In this document: positions 28,401 to 36,147 of the stretch, piece by piece | Layout: the number at the start of each line of letters is the position of its first letter | Position numbering within the stretch: the stretch's first letter is position 1 | Assembly: GCA_015065615.1 (NCBI GenBank) | Contig: SVPY01000009.1 | Coordinates: forward strand, 1 to 64,000 | Origin: Oscillospiraceae bacterium | GTDB taxonomy: Bacteria > Bacillota > Clostridia > Oscillospirales > Acutalibacteraceae | Reading direction: 5' to 3' | Length of the DNA stretch: 64,000 nucleotides | The notes under the pieces: model-generated | The model's input: only the letters and a program-made list of their open reading frames with translations | What the model was told of the DNA's origin: nothing | Databases searched by the model: none | Position numbers and translations under genes: made by a program

Positions 28401-28935
28401 GCGTCCCTCATTTTTAAGCTACAAGGGTCTTACGCCTGCCGAAAGAGGTATAGCGCTTCATTCCTTTATGCAGTTTTTAAACTTCAAAAATGACCCCGAA
28501 ACGGAGCTTAAAAGGCTTGTGGAGGAAGGCTTTATAACAAAGGAGCAGGGCGAGAGCGTAAATCTCTATCTCGTTAAAAAGTTCCTTTCAAGTAAACTTG
28601 GCAAAAGAATAATAAACGCCGATATTATTGAAAAGGAATACAGATTCAGCGTTAATATAGATGCAGGCATTGTAAATCCCGATATAAGTGAGGAGTATAA
28701 AATGCTCCCCGTTATACTGCAGGGCGCAATTGACTGCTATTTTGTGGAAAAAGGCAAAATCTATATCGTGGACTTCAAAACAGACAGAGTAAGCGATACG
28801 TCTGAGCTTGTGGATGAGTACGGCACACAGCTTAAGCTTTACGCTAACGCTCTAAGGCAGATATTGGATTACCCCGTAGGCGGATGTTATATTTTCTCAC
28901 TGCACCTTTCCGAAAGTGTCGAGATAAATTTATAA
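25450..28935 (+). CDS. addA: AddAB helicase-nuclease subunit AddA
   Basis: The 1161-residue UvrD-like superfamily 1 helicase has VSAAAGSGKTAVL (Walker A), FTKASANEMKERI (motif Ia), MIDEYQDTN (Walker B), VGDVKQSIYSF, IMSIHKSKGLEFPVCF and VALTRAKDKL. It ends in a nuclease domain with VDFKTDR (Asp1108). The start is ATG 25450, four bases after a GAGGTGAG ribosome site, within the 3' end of addB. The GTG at 25441 is a less likely start. Translational coupling fits a 1:1 complex. Confidence 0.95.
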   Translation: MPKWTKAQEDAINALKGTVLVSAAAGSGKTAVLVERVIRRITDKNNPVDADKFLIVTFTKASANEMKERIENAIIEKLSLEPDNKRLARQQILLSQANICTVDSFCGKIAREFFEKLGISQNFTVLTGKMQEQMKVDSLNEAIAEMYESGNTAAADLFSSDKNDRRLFEAVMKLYDFTRSHLFPDEWLKEKLGEFLTEEPVFETSWGKVIYDYLEKSVNFVFGLINEARRNAAEDSTLTEKFASMFASDEAMVALLKNALINKSWDEVYYAFSKISFTRFPSVRGYSENAIKIRVQELRDTVKDTLKKLSSYFYDDEENIKSDIKAVYPYACSLHSLVTRFSEIYNARKLEKNMADYSDIEHYAVELFINRDEEGNLHRTDLALEVSKRFEEIMIDEYQDTNDVQDAIFTAISRNDENRFMVGDVKQSIYSFREAKPEIFIRYKNSYNEYDREEEKYPAVINLDRNFRSDKNVINTVNFFFSNLMSESFGGINYKNREELKEGVEKEAKINCETEIAFINEPELITNEQAEARYIANKIKEIMNSPYRVTDKNGERKASYRDFTILLRSANKYAYNYSEELTKLGVPARAAVTSSFFTKEEVLTVISFLQVIDNPNQDIPLLSVLLSPIYGFTPDDMAALRVEDRKNSLYVSLLKSQESKYTEVLKELEKLRTLAATMSASEFISYFYTYIDFENIVKVMENGDERLNNLRRLKQLASDFESDSFMGVSGFVHFIEKLIMKGSDIEGGSTVSETADAVKIMSIHKSKGLEFPVCFIAGCSKKFNFERSDVVLNSKLGLGVSIKHPVTGIKYSGIVKDSAELNNRLKEASEELRVFYVALTRAKDKLILVSTIDNLEKSLSKVHARISDENGSFAAESADRLSDWIMLSALKHPDGRSLRKLINAEENGICFENYSKWNIEIVTPYEEVSETIEAEKEIYEPDMALYEEIKRKCEFVYPKSGINTIPSKVTATQLTNEFKNLSLPRPSFLSYKGLTPAERGIALHSFMQFLNFKNDPETELKRLVEEGFITKEQGESVNLYLVKKFLSSKLGKRIINADIIEKEYRFSVNIDAGIVNPDISEEYKMLPVILQGAIDCYFVEKGKIYIVDFKTDRVSDTSELVDEYGTQLKLYANALRQILDYPVGGCYIFSLHLSESVEINL

Positions 28936-28940
28936 ATCAG

Positions 28941-28969
28941 TTGATTTTATTATTTCTTTGTGGCATAAT
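28941..28969 (+). promoter_or_regulatory. Promoter of eutH
   Basis: TTGATT (28941-28946) and CATAAT (28964-28969) are separated by 17 nt. The -10 is extended (TGGCATAAT). Confidence 0.7.
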
Positions 28970-28986
28970 TTACAAAGATTTGTAAA
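28969..28986. promoter_or_regulatory. Palindromic operator candidate at eutH
   Basis: The perfect inverted repeat TTTACAAA-GA-TTTGTAAA begins at the last base of the -10 and covers the predicted transcript start. That position fits a repressor site. The regulator is unknown. Confidence 0.55.
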
Positions 28987-28999
28987 TTGAGGTATTATT

Positions 29000-30100
29000 A
29001 TGGATTTCGGTCAGATTATTACATATATTATGCTGTTTTTTGCGCTTATCGGTGCGGTGGACAGGTGCCTTGGCTGTAAGTTCGGCCCCGGTAAAACCTT
29101 TGAGCAGGGCTTTGAAACAATGGGTCCTTTGGCGCTTGCCATGATAGGTCTTAATACTGTAGCGCCTTTAATATCCAATTATCTTTCACCCGTGCTTTCG
29201 CCTGTTTGTATGGCTGTAGGTATAGACCCTTCGTTTATTGCAGGTCTTTTACTCGCAAACGACTGCGGCGGCTGGCCATTGGCTTTGGCTTTAGGTCAGG
29301 ACGAACTTATCGCAAAATTTATGGGCAGTATAGTAGGCTCAATTATGGGATGTACGGTAACCTTTACCGTTCCTTTCAGCTTCTCATCGGCTGCAAAAGA
29401 AAACAGATCAGGCATAGCAAAAGGCTTGATCATAGGTCTTATCACAGTACCTGTCGGCTGTTTTGCAGGCGGATTATTTATGGGAATTAACATTCTTTCA
29501 TTAATTCTTAATCTTTTACCGCTTATAGTTCTGTCTTTGGCTTTTATTGCAGGTTTAAAATTTGCCGAGAGAATCACGGTGAAAATTGTAACCGTGTTCG
29601 GCTATATAATTACCGCCATTATAACGGTCTCCCTTGCAATAGCTATGGTTATAAAGGTAATGGGACTCGACGTTCCTCTCTTTACTCCTTTTGATGAAAG
29701 TTTATTGGTAGTGGGCAGTATAGCAATTGTGCTTTGCGGCGCCTTTACAATGCTTTTCTTTATTAATAAAATTTTTGGTAAGAGCTTTGGAAAAATAGGC
29801 AAAAAATTGGGCATCAACGAAACATCGGTTATGGGCATTATTACAACCGCTGTAAACAGTATTCCTACCTTCGGTATGATGAAGGATATGGACGAAAGAG
29901 GCGTAATAATAAATACCGCTTTCGCCGTAACTGGCTCTTTTATGCTGGGCGATCATCTTGCTTACGTTGCAAGTACCGATGCCTCTATTTCTCTTCCTTT
30001 AATTTTAGGTAAATTTATTGGCGGCGCCCTTGCAATAGTACTGGCTTTGCTGATGACTAAAGATAAAAAAGAGAGTGAAAAAATTAAATCTAAAACTTAA
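29000..30100 (+). CDS. eutH: Ethanolamine transporter EutH-like
   Basis: This 366-residue integral membrane protein has about ten hydrophobic helices and the EutH blocks DRCLGCKFGPGKTFEQGFETMG, PVCMAVGIDPSFIAG and LLANDCGGWPLALALG. EutH carries ethanolamine, or a related small amine, across the membrane. No other ethanolamine utilisation gene is in the window, so it is an orphan copy. The substrate could differ, or it may feed lipid or amine metabolism directly. Confidence 0.9.
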   Translation: MDFGQIITYIMLFFALIGAVDRCLGCKFGPGKTFEQGFETMGPLALAMIGLNTVAPLISNYLSPVLSPVCMAVGIDPSFIAGLLLANDCGGWPLALALGQDELIAKFMGSIVGSIMGCTVTFTVPFSFSSAAKENRSGIAKGLIIGLITVPVGCFAGGLFMGINILSLILNLLPLIVLSLAFIAGLKFAERITVKIVTVFGYIITAIITVSLAIAMVIKVMGLDVPLFTPFDESLLVVGSIAIVLCGAFTMLFFINKIFGKSFGKIGKKLGINETSVMGIITTAVNSIPTFGMMKDMDERGVIINTAFAVTGSFMLGDHLAYVASTDASISLPLILGKFIGGALAIVLALLMTKDKKESEKIKSKT

Positions 30101-30137
30101 TAGTATAAAATTTAATAAAAATAAAGGCAAAAAAGAG

Positions 30138-30170
30138 AAGCAGAACCGATAATTTTCGGCTCTGCTTTTA
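30138..30170. terminator. Bidirectional terminator
   Basis: The imperfect stem AGCAGAACCGA / TCGGCTCTGCT has T-runs on both sides and lies between the convergent eutH and C39-like genes. Confidence 0.85.
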
Positions 30171-31046
30171 TTATTCATCCAATTTTCTTATGACCCATAA
30201 ATTTCGTATCTGGCCTTTTATATTTTCAAAATTCCACAGCTTTTCCGAGTTTTTTATACTGTTGGGATCATTTACCTTCAGAAGTCCGTTTTCTATGCCT
30301 GTAAACACAATAAAATGTCCGCTGGTGGTAAAATCACCTTCGCCCATAATTGCAACTATTGGGTTTCCTACCTCTAAATTTCTTATTATTCTGTCAAAAT
30401 CAAGGCCGATTTCAGTTACGTCGAAGCCTAAATCCGCCGCGCCTTTACTGAATAATTCCCAGGAAGTGCCGTTACCTGCCACACAGTAGCCGTTCTCTAT
30501 AGAATACTCAATCATTTTATCGGGGCTGTAATTTTCGTCACCCGTTAAATAATAAAGGCACATAGAAAGTGATACGGGTCCGCAGCCTGTTAAACCTGCA
30601 ACGCCGCTGCCGTATTCCATATAACCCCACCTTTTATCCCACTGCATAAAGAGGGGGACTGTCTCAAGGTTTTCATATTCACTTAAATCTACCGCCGCTT
30701 TATTATCTTTTAAAAGAGGGTAATTAAGTACGAATTCTCTTGTCTCGCGGTTTTTATAAAACAGTTCTATAAGCTCCTGGGGGTATTCACCGTAGTCAAC
30801 TCCGTTTGCATTGGCAAATGCCATAATTTCGGGGTTGTAGGCTGTTTCTATTGGCTTTTTTTCTTCGTATGTAAATGCTTCAATGATTTTTGGCACAGCA
30901 AATATAGCTGTGATTATAACGGCAAAAGCAACCGGCAATACTACTGAAAGAAGCACTCTTAATTTTTCATTTTCTTTTATGTAACAAAGAATATTGTGTT
31001 TTTTATATCTTAACCGTTTCTGCTTTTTGTATGTCAGTTTATCCAT
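30171..31046 (-). CDS. Membrane-anchored C39-like cysteine peptidase family protein
   Basis: The 291 residues comprise a basic cytosolic N-terminus, one membrane helix (VLLSVVLPVAFAVIITAIF) and an extracytoplasmic Peptidase_C39_2-type papain-fold domain. The catalytic-type cysteine is in LTGCGPVSLSM and the histidine in TSGHFIVFTG, followed by VNDPNS. It is likely displayed on the outer face of the membrane, with an unknown substrate such as cell wall or peptide. The start is ATG 31046 behind AAAAGGAG. A longer ATG at 31091 has no ribosome site. Confidence 0.85.
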   Translation of the reverse strand: MDKLTYKKQKRLRYKKHNILCYIKENEKLRVLLSVVLPVAFAVIITAIFAVPKIIEAFTYEEKKPIETAYNPEIMAFANANGVDYGEYPQELIELFYKNRETREFVLNYPLLKDNKAAVDLSEYENLETVPLFMQWDKRWGYMEYGSGVAGLTGCGPVSLSMCLYYLTGDENYSPDKMIEYSIENGYCVAGNGTSWELFSKGAADLGFDVTEIGLDFDRIIRNLEVGNPIVAIMGEGDFTTSGHFIVFTGIENGLLKVNDPNSIKNSEKLWNFENIKGQIRNLWVIRKLDE

Positions 31047-31160
31047 TTTTATTCTCCTTTTATAAATAATAACATAAAATTCATTTAACATCTATTTAAT
31101 AATTACATTATAACAGAAGATTCTTAAAATAATCTGACGAAATTTGAAAGATTTAAAATA

Positions 31161-31197
31161 AAATCGCGAAAGAAGCAAGTTCCTTCGCGATTCTTTT
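31161..31197 (-). terminator. Terminator of the DUF5058/M20 operon
   Basis: On the minus strand the stem AATCGCGAAGGAA / TTCTTTCGCGATT is followed by TTATTTT. Confidence 0.85.
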
Positions 31198-31198
31198 A

Positions 31199-32632
31199 TT
31201 AACACTGTTTCATAAGTCTTATGTAGAATTCAACCGCTTTGTTTACTGTCTCAAGTCTTATTCTCTCGTTATTGCCGTGGATGGTAGCTCTTTCCTCGCT
31301 TGTCAGATCCATAGCACTGAATCTAAAGACCTTGTCGCTTATTTTACCCCAATGGCGTGAATCGGAGCACTGCACCATAAGGTAGGGGGAAACTATTGAG
31401 CCCTTCCATGTAGAGGCAACCGCCGTCTTTACCTTTTCGAAACCTTCGCAGTCTGTTGTTGAAATTCGGCTGGGGTTCATACCCATTAAAACTTCAACTT
31501 CAATATCGCCGTCATTTATGGTTTTTTCAAGGTAAGCCTTTGCACTTTCAACGGTATCTTCGGGATTTAAGCGGATGTTGGAAACAAGGGATGCCTTGGG
31601 AGGAATAACGTTTGATGCCTTTGAGCCTTCAGCCTGAGTGAAAGCAACTGTTGTACGCATCAAAGCATTCATCTCGCCGCCGCTTAAATTGCATATAAGG
31701 GTTAAAACAGGCTTAAAAAGCCAGAGGTTTGCAAAAATCATTCTGTAAACGAAAGAACTGTGTCTTCCGAGAGTATCGAACATTTTTGCTACGGGCGGAG
31801 TAATATGTGTTTTAAAGGGATTTTTGGAAAGTTTTACACAGGCTTTTGAAAGGCTTAAAATAGGAGTTTTCGGCTTGGGCGCAGAGGCGTGACCGCCCTG
31901 AGATTTAGCAGTATATCTAACGTCCATCATACCTTTTTCCGCTATGCCTATAAGTCCGCAGGGAGCAGAAACACCGGGGAAAACGTTTTCAACAACGGCA
32001 CCGCCTTCATCCACTACCATAGAAGGGGTAATGCCTGCTTTTTCAAATAAATCCACAATGTTTAAAGCACCGTTTCCGCTTACTTCCTCGCCGCCGGAGA
32101 ATGCAAAGTAAATATCGTTTTCGGGAGTGAAGCCCTTTCTTATAAGATGCTCCGCCGCTGAGAGCACACCGTTAAAAGTAACCTTTGTATCAAGAGTGCC
32201 GCGTCCCCAGAGTACGCCGTCTTCAATGATTGCGTCAAATGCAGGTTTATCCCACATATCTTCGTTAACTGGCACAACATCATAGTGAGCCATCATAACT
32301 GCAGGGTCGTTTTCGTTTTTACCGCACCATTTAAAGAGCAAGCCTCTGTCGGGAAGTTCTTTAAAATCGCATACTTCAAATACGGAAGGGTAGAGGATAG
32401 GGAGGATTTTTATGAGCTTTTCAAACTCTTCGTTATCTTCCAGATTTCTATCTTTATAGGAAACGGTTTTGCATTTTATAAGTTCCTGAAGCCTTTTTAC
32501 GGTAATATCCTTATCGAATACTTCTTCCTCCTTATTTACCTTTGTGTTATCGATAGGTTTGAAATTAATAGTTCTGTAAACAACGTAAGCTATTAAGAGA
32601 AATAATAAAATTACGGGAATAAGCCACCACAT
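31199..32632 (-). CDS. M20 family metallopeptidase/deacylase, membrane-anchored
   Basis: The 477 residues comprise an N-terminal membrane helix (WLIPVILLFLLIAYVVY) and an M20 dizinc hydrolase domain. Metal and catalytic motifs are MAHYDVVPV, WGRGTLDTK and FSGGEEVSG, with the dimerisation insert in between. M20 enzymes remove acyl groups from amino acids or cleave small peptides. It ends a three-gene operon, 3 nt after a membrane protein gene. Hydrolysis of a substrate carried by those membrane proteins is a reasonable inference. The ribosome site is AAAGGATGG. Confidence 0.9.
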   Translation of the reverse strand: MWWLIPVILLFLLIAYVVYRTINFKPIDNTKVNKEEEVFDKDITVKRLQELIKCKTVSYKDRNLEDNEEFEKLIKILPILYPSVFEVCDFKELPDRGLLFKWCGKNENDPAVMMAHYDVVPVNEDMWDKPAFDAIIEDGVLWGRGTLDTKVTFNGVLSAAEHLIRKGFTPENDIYFAFSGGEEVSGNGALNIVDLFEKAGITPSMVVDEGGAVVENVFPGVSAPCGLIGIAEKGMMDVRYTAKSQGGHASAPKPKTPILSLSKACVKLSKNPFKTHITPPVAKMFDTLGRHSSFVYRMIFANLWLFKPVLTLICNLSGGEMNALMRTTVAFTQAEGSKASNVIPPKASLVSNIRLNPEDTVESAKAYLEKTINDGDIEVEVLMGMNPSRISTTDCEGFEKVKTAVASTWKGSIVSPYLMVQCSDSRHWGKISDKVFRFSAMDLTSEERATIHGNNERIRLETVNKAVEFYIRLMKQC

Positions 32633-32635
32633 AAA

Positions 32636-33301
32636 TTATAACCATCCTTTCTTGTACATAATTCTTGCTACAAGCAGCGTGAAAAGTACGCCGACGGGTA
32701 CCATAATACCAACCGTACCCGCATTTAAAGCCGGTACAAAAATGAAAAGTATAAGCATTAAAATAACGGGTGCGATAGAAAGTTTTAAATTCTTACTGAT
32801 AAATACTACTGCAAGGCCGCCGAAGAGAGCAGGCAGAATCATATTGAATGCAGGCTCAAGTACGGGGGATTCAAGTATAGGTGTTAAAGGTACAATACAT
32901 ATTACACCGATGATAATTATAATTGTAGTTATAATACTTGAAACAGCGATAGAAATTGTAGAAATTACTTCGCCCTCTTCATCAGAAGCTTTTACGCCCG
33001 CTCTTTCCATAGCGTCAATAGCGCAGGGGAGCTTTAAGTTGCTTATATTACCGGTAATAAATGAAAGGTAAGAGCCGCCGGCACCAAGCATAGGAACGTA
33101 AGTGAAAATTTCAACTATACCTACCGCCCAGTACATGGGTGCAGTAGCAAGTATACCTTTGGCAAGTACTTCGTAATTGGGTATAGCGTTAAATACAAGT
33201 GAAACTGCTACGGGGAAAAGGAGAATAATAAGACCTAAAGCGATACCCCATATCATACCGTCACGGTGAACGCTTTCCATATATGAAAGTTTCTTTTTCA
33301 T
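32636..33301 (-). CDS. Polytopic membrane protein, partner of DUF5058
   Basis: The 221 residues form about six hydrophobic helices with the conserved-looking loop YVPMLGAGGSYLSFITGNISNLKLPCA. It is not a named family to my knowledge and could be a transporter half. The start is ATG 33301 behind AAAGGAG. The open frame upstream to 33361 overlaps the DUF5058 gene and is not used. It sits between DUF5058 and the M20 gene in one operon. Paired with DUF5058, it may form a two-component carrier; this is inference. Confidence 0.8.
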   Translation of the reverse strand: MKKKLSYMESVHRDGMIWGIALGLIILLFPVAVSLVFNAIPNYEVLAKGILATAPMYWAVGIVEIFTYVPMLGAGGSYLSFITGNISNLKLPCAIDAMERAGVKASDEEGEVISTISIAVSSIITTIIIIIGVICIVPLTPILESPVLEPAFNMILPALFGGLAVVFISKNLKLSIAPVILMLILFIFVPALNAGTVGIMVPVGVLFTLLVARIMYKKGWL

Positions 33302-33317
33302 TATAATTTCTCCTTTC

Positions 33318-34052
33318 TTATGATAATAAACTTGTGTAAGGAATAGCCGAAGCCATACCAACTATAAGGCTTATTGGCAGGGCGTAATCGGTCATCCAGC
33401 GAATTTTGAACTTATTAGCACAGGTGCCGCAAATAGCCATAATCAATGCGGATGTAGCCATAACGCAAACAGGGATAAGGCCTGTTAAATCACCTTTTAC
33501 TACGTTGCCTACGTCGCAGAATACGTAGCCAAGGAAAGCTGATATCATACCAAGAAACATTGCGTTATTAAATATTTCGCCCCACTTTTTATCCTTCATA
33601 CCAATTTTATTCATGCCGCTCTGAATTTTCTTGGTAATAAAGGGGATTATGAATAAACCGGAGGAAATACCGATAGTCATAACCCATACGATAGTAACGA
33701 AAATAGAAGGATCAGTAACTGTTGTACCTGCGCTCATACCTGCAGCTTCAAGGGCGTTGCCGGCAGCTACGGTTTCATATGTAATTGAGCCAACAACAGA
33801 AAGTCTCAGCCAAGGAAGAGGCAAACCTAAGCTTTTGCTTAGTGCAACAACACCTACAAGAATTGCCATAGCAGGTGCAATGGTGAAAATTGCACTTGAA
33901 GTAATTGTGTTTTTTACTGTTTCCTTTTTTATACCGAGCTCTTTTGCTCGCTTCATAGCTTTAATAAGGAAGTATACGGACTGAGCAAGAACTGCACAAA
34001 CCGCAACAGCTACAAGAACGTATAAAACAGGACTGTTAACGTTGAATTCCAA
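33318..34052 (-). CDS. DUF5058 family membrane protein
   Basis: The 244 residues have about seven hydrophobic segments and the blocks PAMAILVGVVALSKSLG and LGYVFCDVGNVVKGD, and resemble the DUF5058 family of unknown function. The start is TTG 34052 (MEFNVNSPVLYVL), with AAAGGAG 8 nt upstream. The ATG at 34091 lies at the promoter -10 and cannot be used. It is the first gene of the operon with the second membrane protein and the M20 hydrolase. Confidence 0.82.
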   Translation of the reverse strand: MEFNVNSPVLYVLVAVAVCAVLAQSVYFLIKAMKRAKELGIKKETVKNTITSSAIFTIAPAMAILVGVVALSKSLGLPLPWLRLSVVGSITYETVAAGNALEAAGMSAGTTVTDPSIFVTIVWVMTIGISSGLFIIPFITKKIQSGMNKIGMKDKKWGEIFNNAMFLGMISAFLGYVFCDVGNVVKGDLTGLIPVCVMATSALIMAICGTCANKFKIRWMTDYALPISLIVGMASAIPYTSLLS

Positions 34053-34081
34053 AATAAACACTCCTTTAATTTGATAATTTA

Positions 34082-34110
34082 AATCTACCACAAAAAGTAG
34101 AATAAATCAA
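34082..34110 (-). promoter_or_regulatory. Promoter of the DUF5058 operon
   Basis: On the minus strand TTGATT (34105-34110) and TAGATT (34082-34087) are separated by 17 nt, with an extended TGG before the -10. Confidence 0.6.
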
Positions 34111-34176
34111 TAAAAAAGCGAAAAAGCCTTGACATATGTGATATAATTAATAAAAAAGTTTTATATGAAGGTTTAT

Positions 34177-34722
34177 ATGAATATTTTAGAAAGAATAAAA
34201 GAAGAAGCTCTTTTGGTTTTAGAGGAATTGCTTGATAAAACTAATCTTAAAAAGGGCAGTATATTGGTTGTAGGTTGTTCTTCAAGCGAGATGGTAGGTG
34301 GCCACATTGGTAAAAACAGCAGTATGGAAGCTGCAGAAACTTTACTTAATGTTTTTATGCCAATATTAAATGATAGGGGAATTTACCTTGCTTCACAGTG
34401 CTGCGAACATTTAAACAGAGCGATAGTTATTGAGCGTGAATGCGCAGAAAAATATGGCTATGAAATAGCGTGCGCTGTGCCAAAAACTCACGCAGGCGGC
34501 AGCTTAGCTACTAATACATATTTAATGATGAAGGACCCCGTGCTTGTAGAGGAAGTTAAAGCCGATGCAGGTATTGATATTGGCGGAACACTTATCGGTA
34601 TGCATTTAAAAAGAGTGGCCGTACCTTTAAGGCTTTCATTAAATAAAATCGGTGAAGCAAATATTATATGCGCTTATACAAGACCTAAATATATAGGCGG
34701 CGAGAGAGCAAAATACGAATAA
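34177..34722 (+). CDS. UPF0340 (TIGR01440, YwlG-like) protein
   Basis: The 181 residues match the UPF0340 family: VVGCSSSEMVGGHIGKNSS, LASQCCEHLNRA and GIDIGGTLIGMHLKRVAVP. It is a cytosolic protein of unknown function, conserved in Firmicutes. The start is ATG 34177, just after AAGG; the ATG at 34165 is an alternative. yggS follows after 8 nt, so the two are probably cotranscribed. A TATAAT with an extended TG lies at 34142-34147. Confidence 0.9.
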   Translation: MNILERIKEEALLVLEELLDKTNLKKGSILVVGCSSSEMVGGHIGKNSSMEAAETLLNVFMPILNDRGIYLASQCCEHLNRAIVIERECAEKYGYEIACAVPKTHAGGSLATNTYLMMKDPVLVEEVKADAGIDIGGTLIGMHLKRVAVPLRLSLNKIGEANIICAYTRPKYIGGERAKYE

Positions 34723-34730
34723 GGTGTAAA

Positions 34731-35447
34731 ATGGAAAATTATAAAAGATTGTTAACAGAAAATATAAATAAAATCCGCGAAAATATGAAAAATGCGGCGT
34801 TAAGGTGCGGCAGAAATATAGATGATATAAAGCTTTGCGCCGCCTGTAAAACCAGAAGTAACGAGGAAGTTAAGCTCAGCGCTGAGCTTCCTATAGATAT
34901 TTTCGGTGAAAACCACGTTCAGGAGCTTACCGAAAAATACGAATACGGCGCATATATGGGCAAAGAATGTCACTTTATCGGTCATCTTCAAACCAATAAA
35001 GTAAATAAAGTGGTAGGTAAAGCGGATATTATTGAAAGTGTAGACAGCGAAAGGCTATTGGAAAAAATAAATTCCGCCGCAGAAAAGCTTAATATCACTC
35101 AGGATATTTTGTTTGAAATAAATATCGGTGAAGAGGAAAGCAAAGGCGGAATTAAAAAGGATGAGCTTGTAAGGTTTGCTGAGAAAGCAAGTGGATATAA
35201 AAATATACGCCTGCGCGGTCTTATGGCAATACCGCCCTTTGATGCTGCAGAAACTGAAACAAGAGCGTTTTTTAAAGAGATGTATGAATTAAATGAAAAA
35301 TTAAAGAGTATGAATCTTAAAAACGCTAAAATAGATACCCTCTCAATGGGTATGAGCGGCGACTATGAAATCGCCATAGAGGAAGGCGCCACAATAGTGA
35401 GAATAGGTACAGCCATTTACGGCGCGAGAGATTACAGCAAAAAATAA
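34731..35447 (+). CDS. YggS family pyridoxal phosphate homeostasis protein
   Basis: The 238-residue alanine-racemase-like barrel binds PLP but is not a known enzyme. Motifs are LCAACKTRS (PLP lysine), FGENHVQEL, HFIGHLQTNKVNKVV, LRGLMAIPP and LSMGMSGDYEIAIEEGATIVRIG. Family members buffer PLP and affect amino-acid pools. Confidence 0.94.
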   Translation: MENYKRLLTENINKIRENMKNAALRCGRNIDDIKLCAACKTRSNEEVKLSAELPIDIFGENHVQELTEKYEYGAYMGKECHFIGHLQTNKVNKVVGKADIIESVDSERLLEKINSAAEKLNITQDILFEINIGEEESKGGIKKDELVRFAEKASGYKNIRLRGLMAIPPFDAAETETRAFFKEMYELNEKLKSMNLKNAKIDTLSMGMSGDYEIAIEEGATIVRIGTAIYGARDYSKK

Positions 35448-35451
35448 AATT

Positions 35452-35480
35452 AAGGTGCAGAAATAATCTGCACCTTTTCT
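35452..35480. terminator. Bidirectional terminator
   Basis: The perfect stem AAGGTGCAGA / TCTGCACCTT is followed by TTCTTT and separates yggS from the convergent S51 gene. Confidence 0.9.
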
Positions 35481-36146
35481 TTATTCTATAAACTTAACGT
35501 CGCCGACGGTTTTAATTTCATCACCGTCTACTATAATTGCGCCCATGCCGAGTTTAGTGGCGAAAATCGGCTTGTCACGCTCTTTTTTTAGTCTTTGTAT
35601 CGAAAAATATTGCTGACGGTTATTTTCAAAATGAACTTCAAGATAAAAATCGTTTATGTAGGGGAAGCCCTCGTAATATTTAAATTCGGGGTAATCGCTG
35701 TCGGGTGTGATATGATATTCACTCAGCTGAATTAAGGCTCCGGCGCTGTAGCCCATAATAATTTTATCAAAATTTAAAAGTACCTCGTAAATACCAAGAT
35801 CCTTTATTCTGTCCATCAGCTTGTCGGGCATACCGCCAAGGAAGTAAACTATATCCGCGTTGTTTATTTTAAGCGAAGCGCTTTCCTTGGTGTCTGTAAA
35901 ATAATTTATAAAGGTAATATTTTCCTCATCAATTCCGTAGGAAGTAAAACCGCCCACTATGCCGCTATAATATTTACCTGCACTTCTGCCGTAAAGAGTG
36001 AGCCAATCTTCGTTGGATTTTACTCTGCTTTCTCTGAAAGACAGTGCCACCACCGCTACCTTCATATAAGGCTTCAAATAGTTTGAAAGCTCACTTTTAA
36101 GCCATGGCTCGTCTATATTATATCCTTCAAGTAAAATATTTACCAT
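35481..36146 (-). CDS. Peptidase S51-like protein (type 1 glutamine amidotransferase-like fold)
   Basis: The 221 residues contain VYFLGGMPDKL and the nucleophile-elbow serine in MGYSAGALIQLSEY, matching S51 dipeptidase relatives. The nucleophile is Ser and not Cys, so hydrolysis of a small peptide is likelier than glutamine hydrolysis. It is the last gene of an SGNH hydrolase / transporter / S51 operon; one base separates it from the transporter stop. Confidence 0.85.
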   Translation of the reverse strand: MVNILLEGYNIDEPWLKSELSNYLKPYMKVAVVALSFRESRVKSNEDWLTLYGRSAGKYYSGIVGGFTSYGIDEENITFINYFTDTKESASLKINNADIVYFLGGMPDKLMDRIKDLGIYEVLLNFDKIIMGYSAGALIQLSEYHITPDSDYPEFKYYEGFPYINDFYLEVHFENNRQQYFSIQRLKKERDKPIFATKLGMGAIIVDGDEIKTVGDVKFIE

Positions 36147-36147
36147 A

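Noticed and set aside
34129-34147. TTGACA followed by TATAAT before the UPF0340 gene
   Set aside because: The spacing is only 7 nt, so the two hexamers cannot work together; only the extended -10 is credible.
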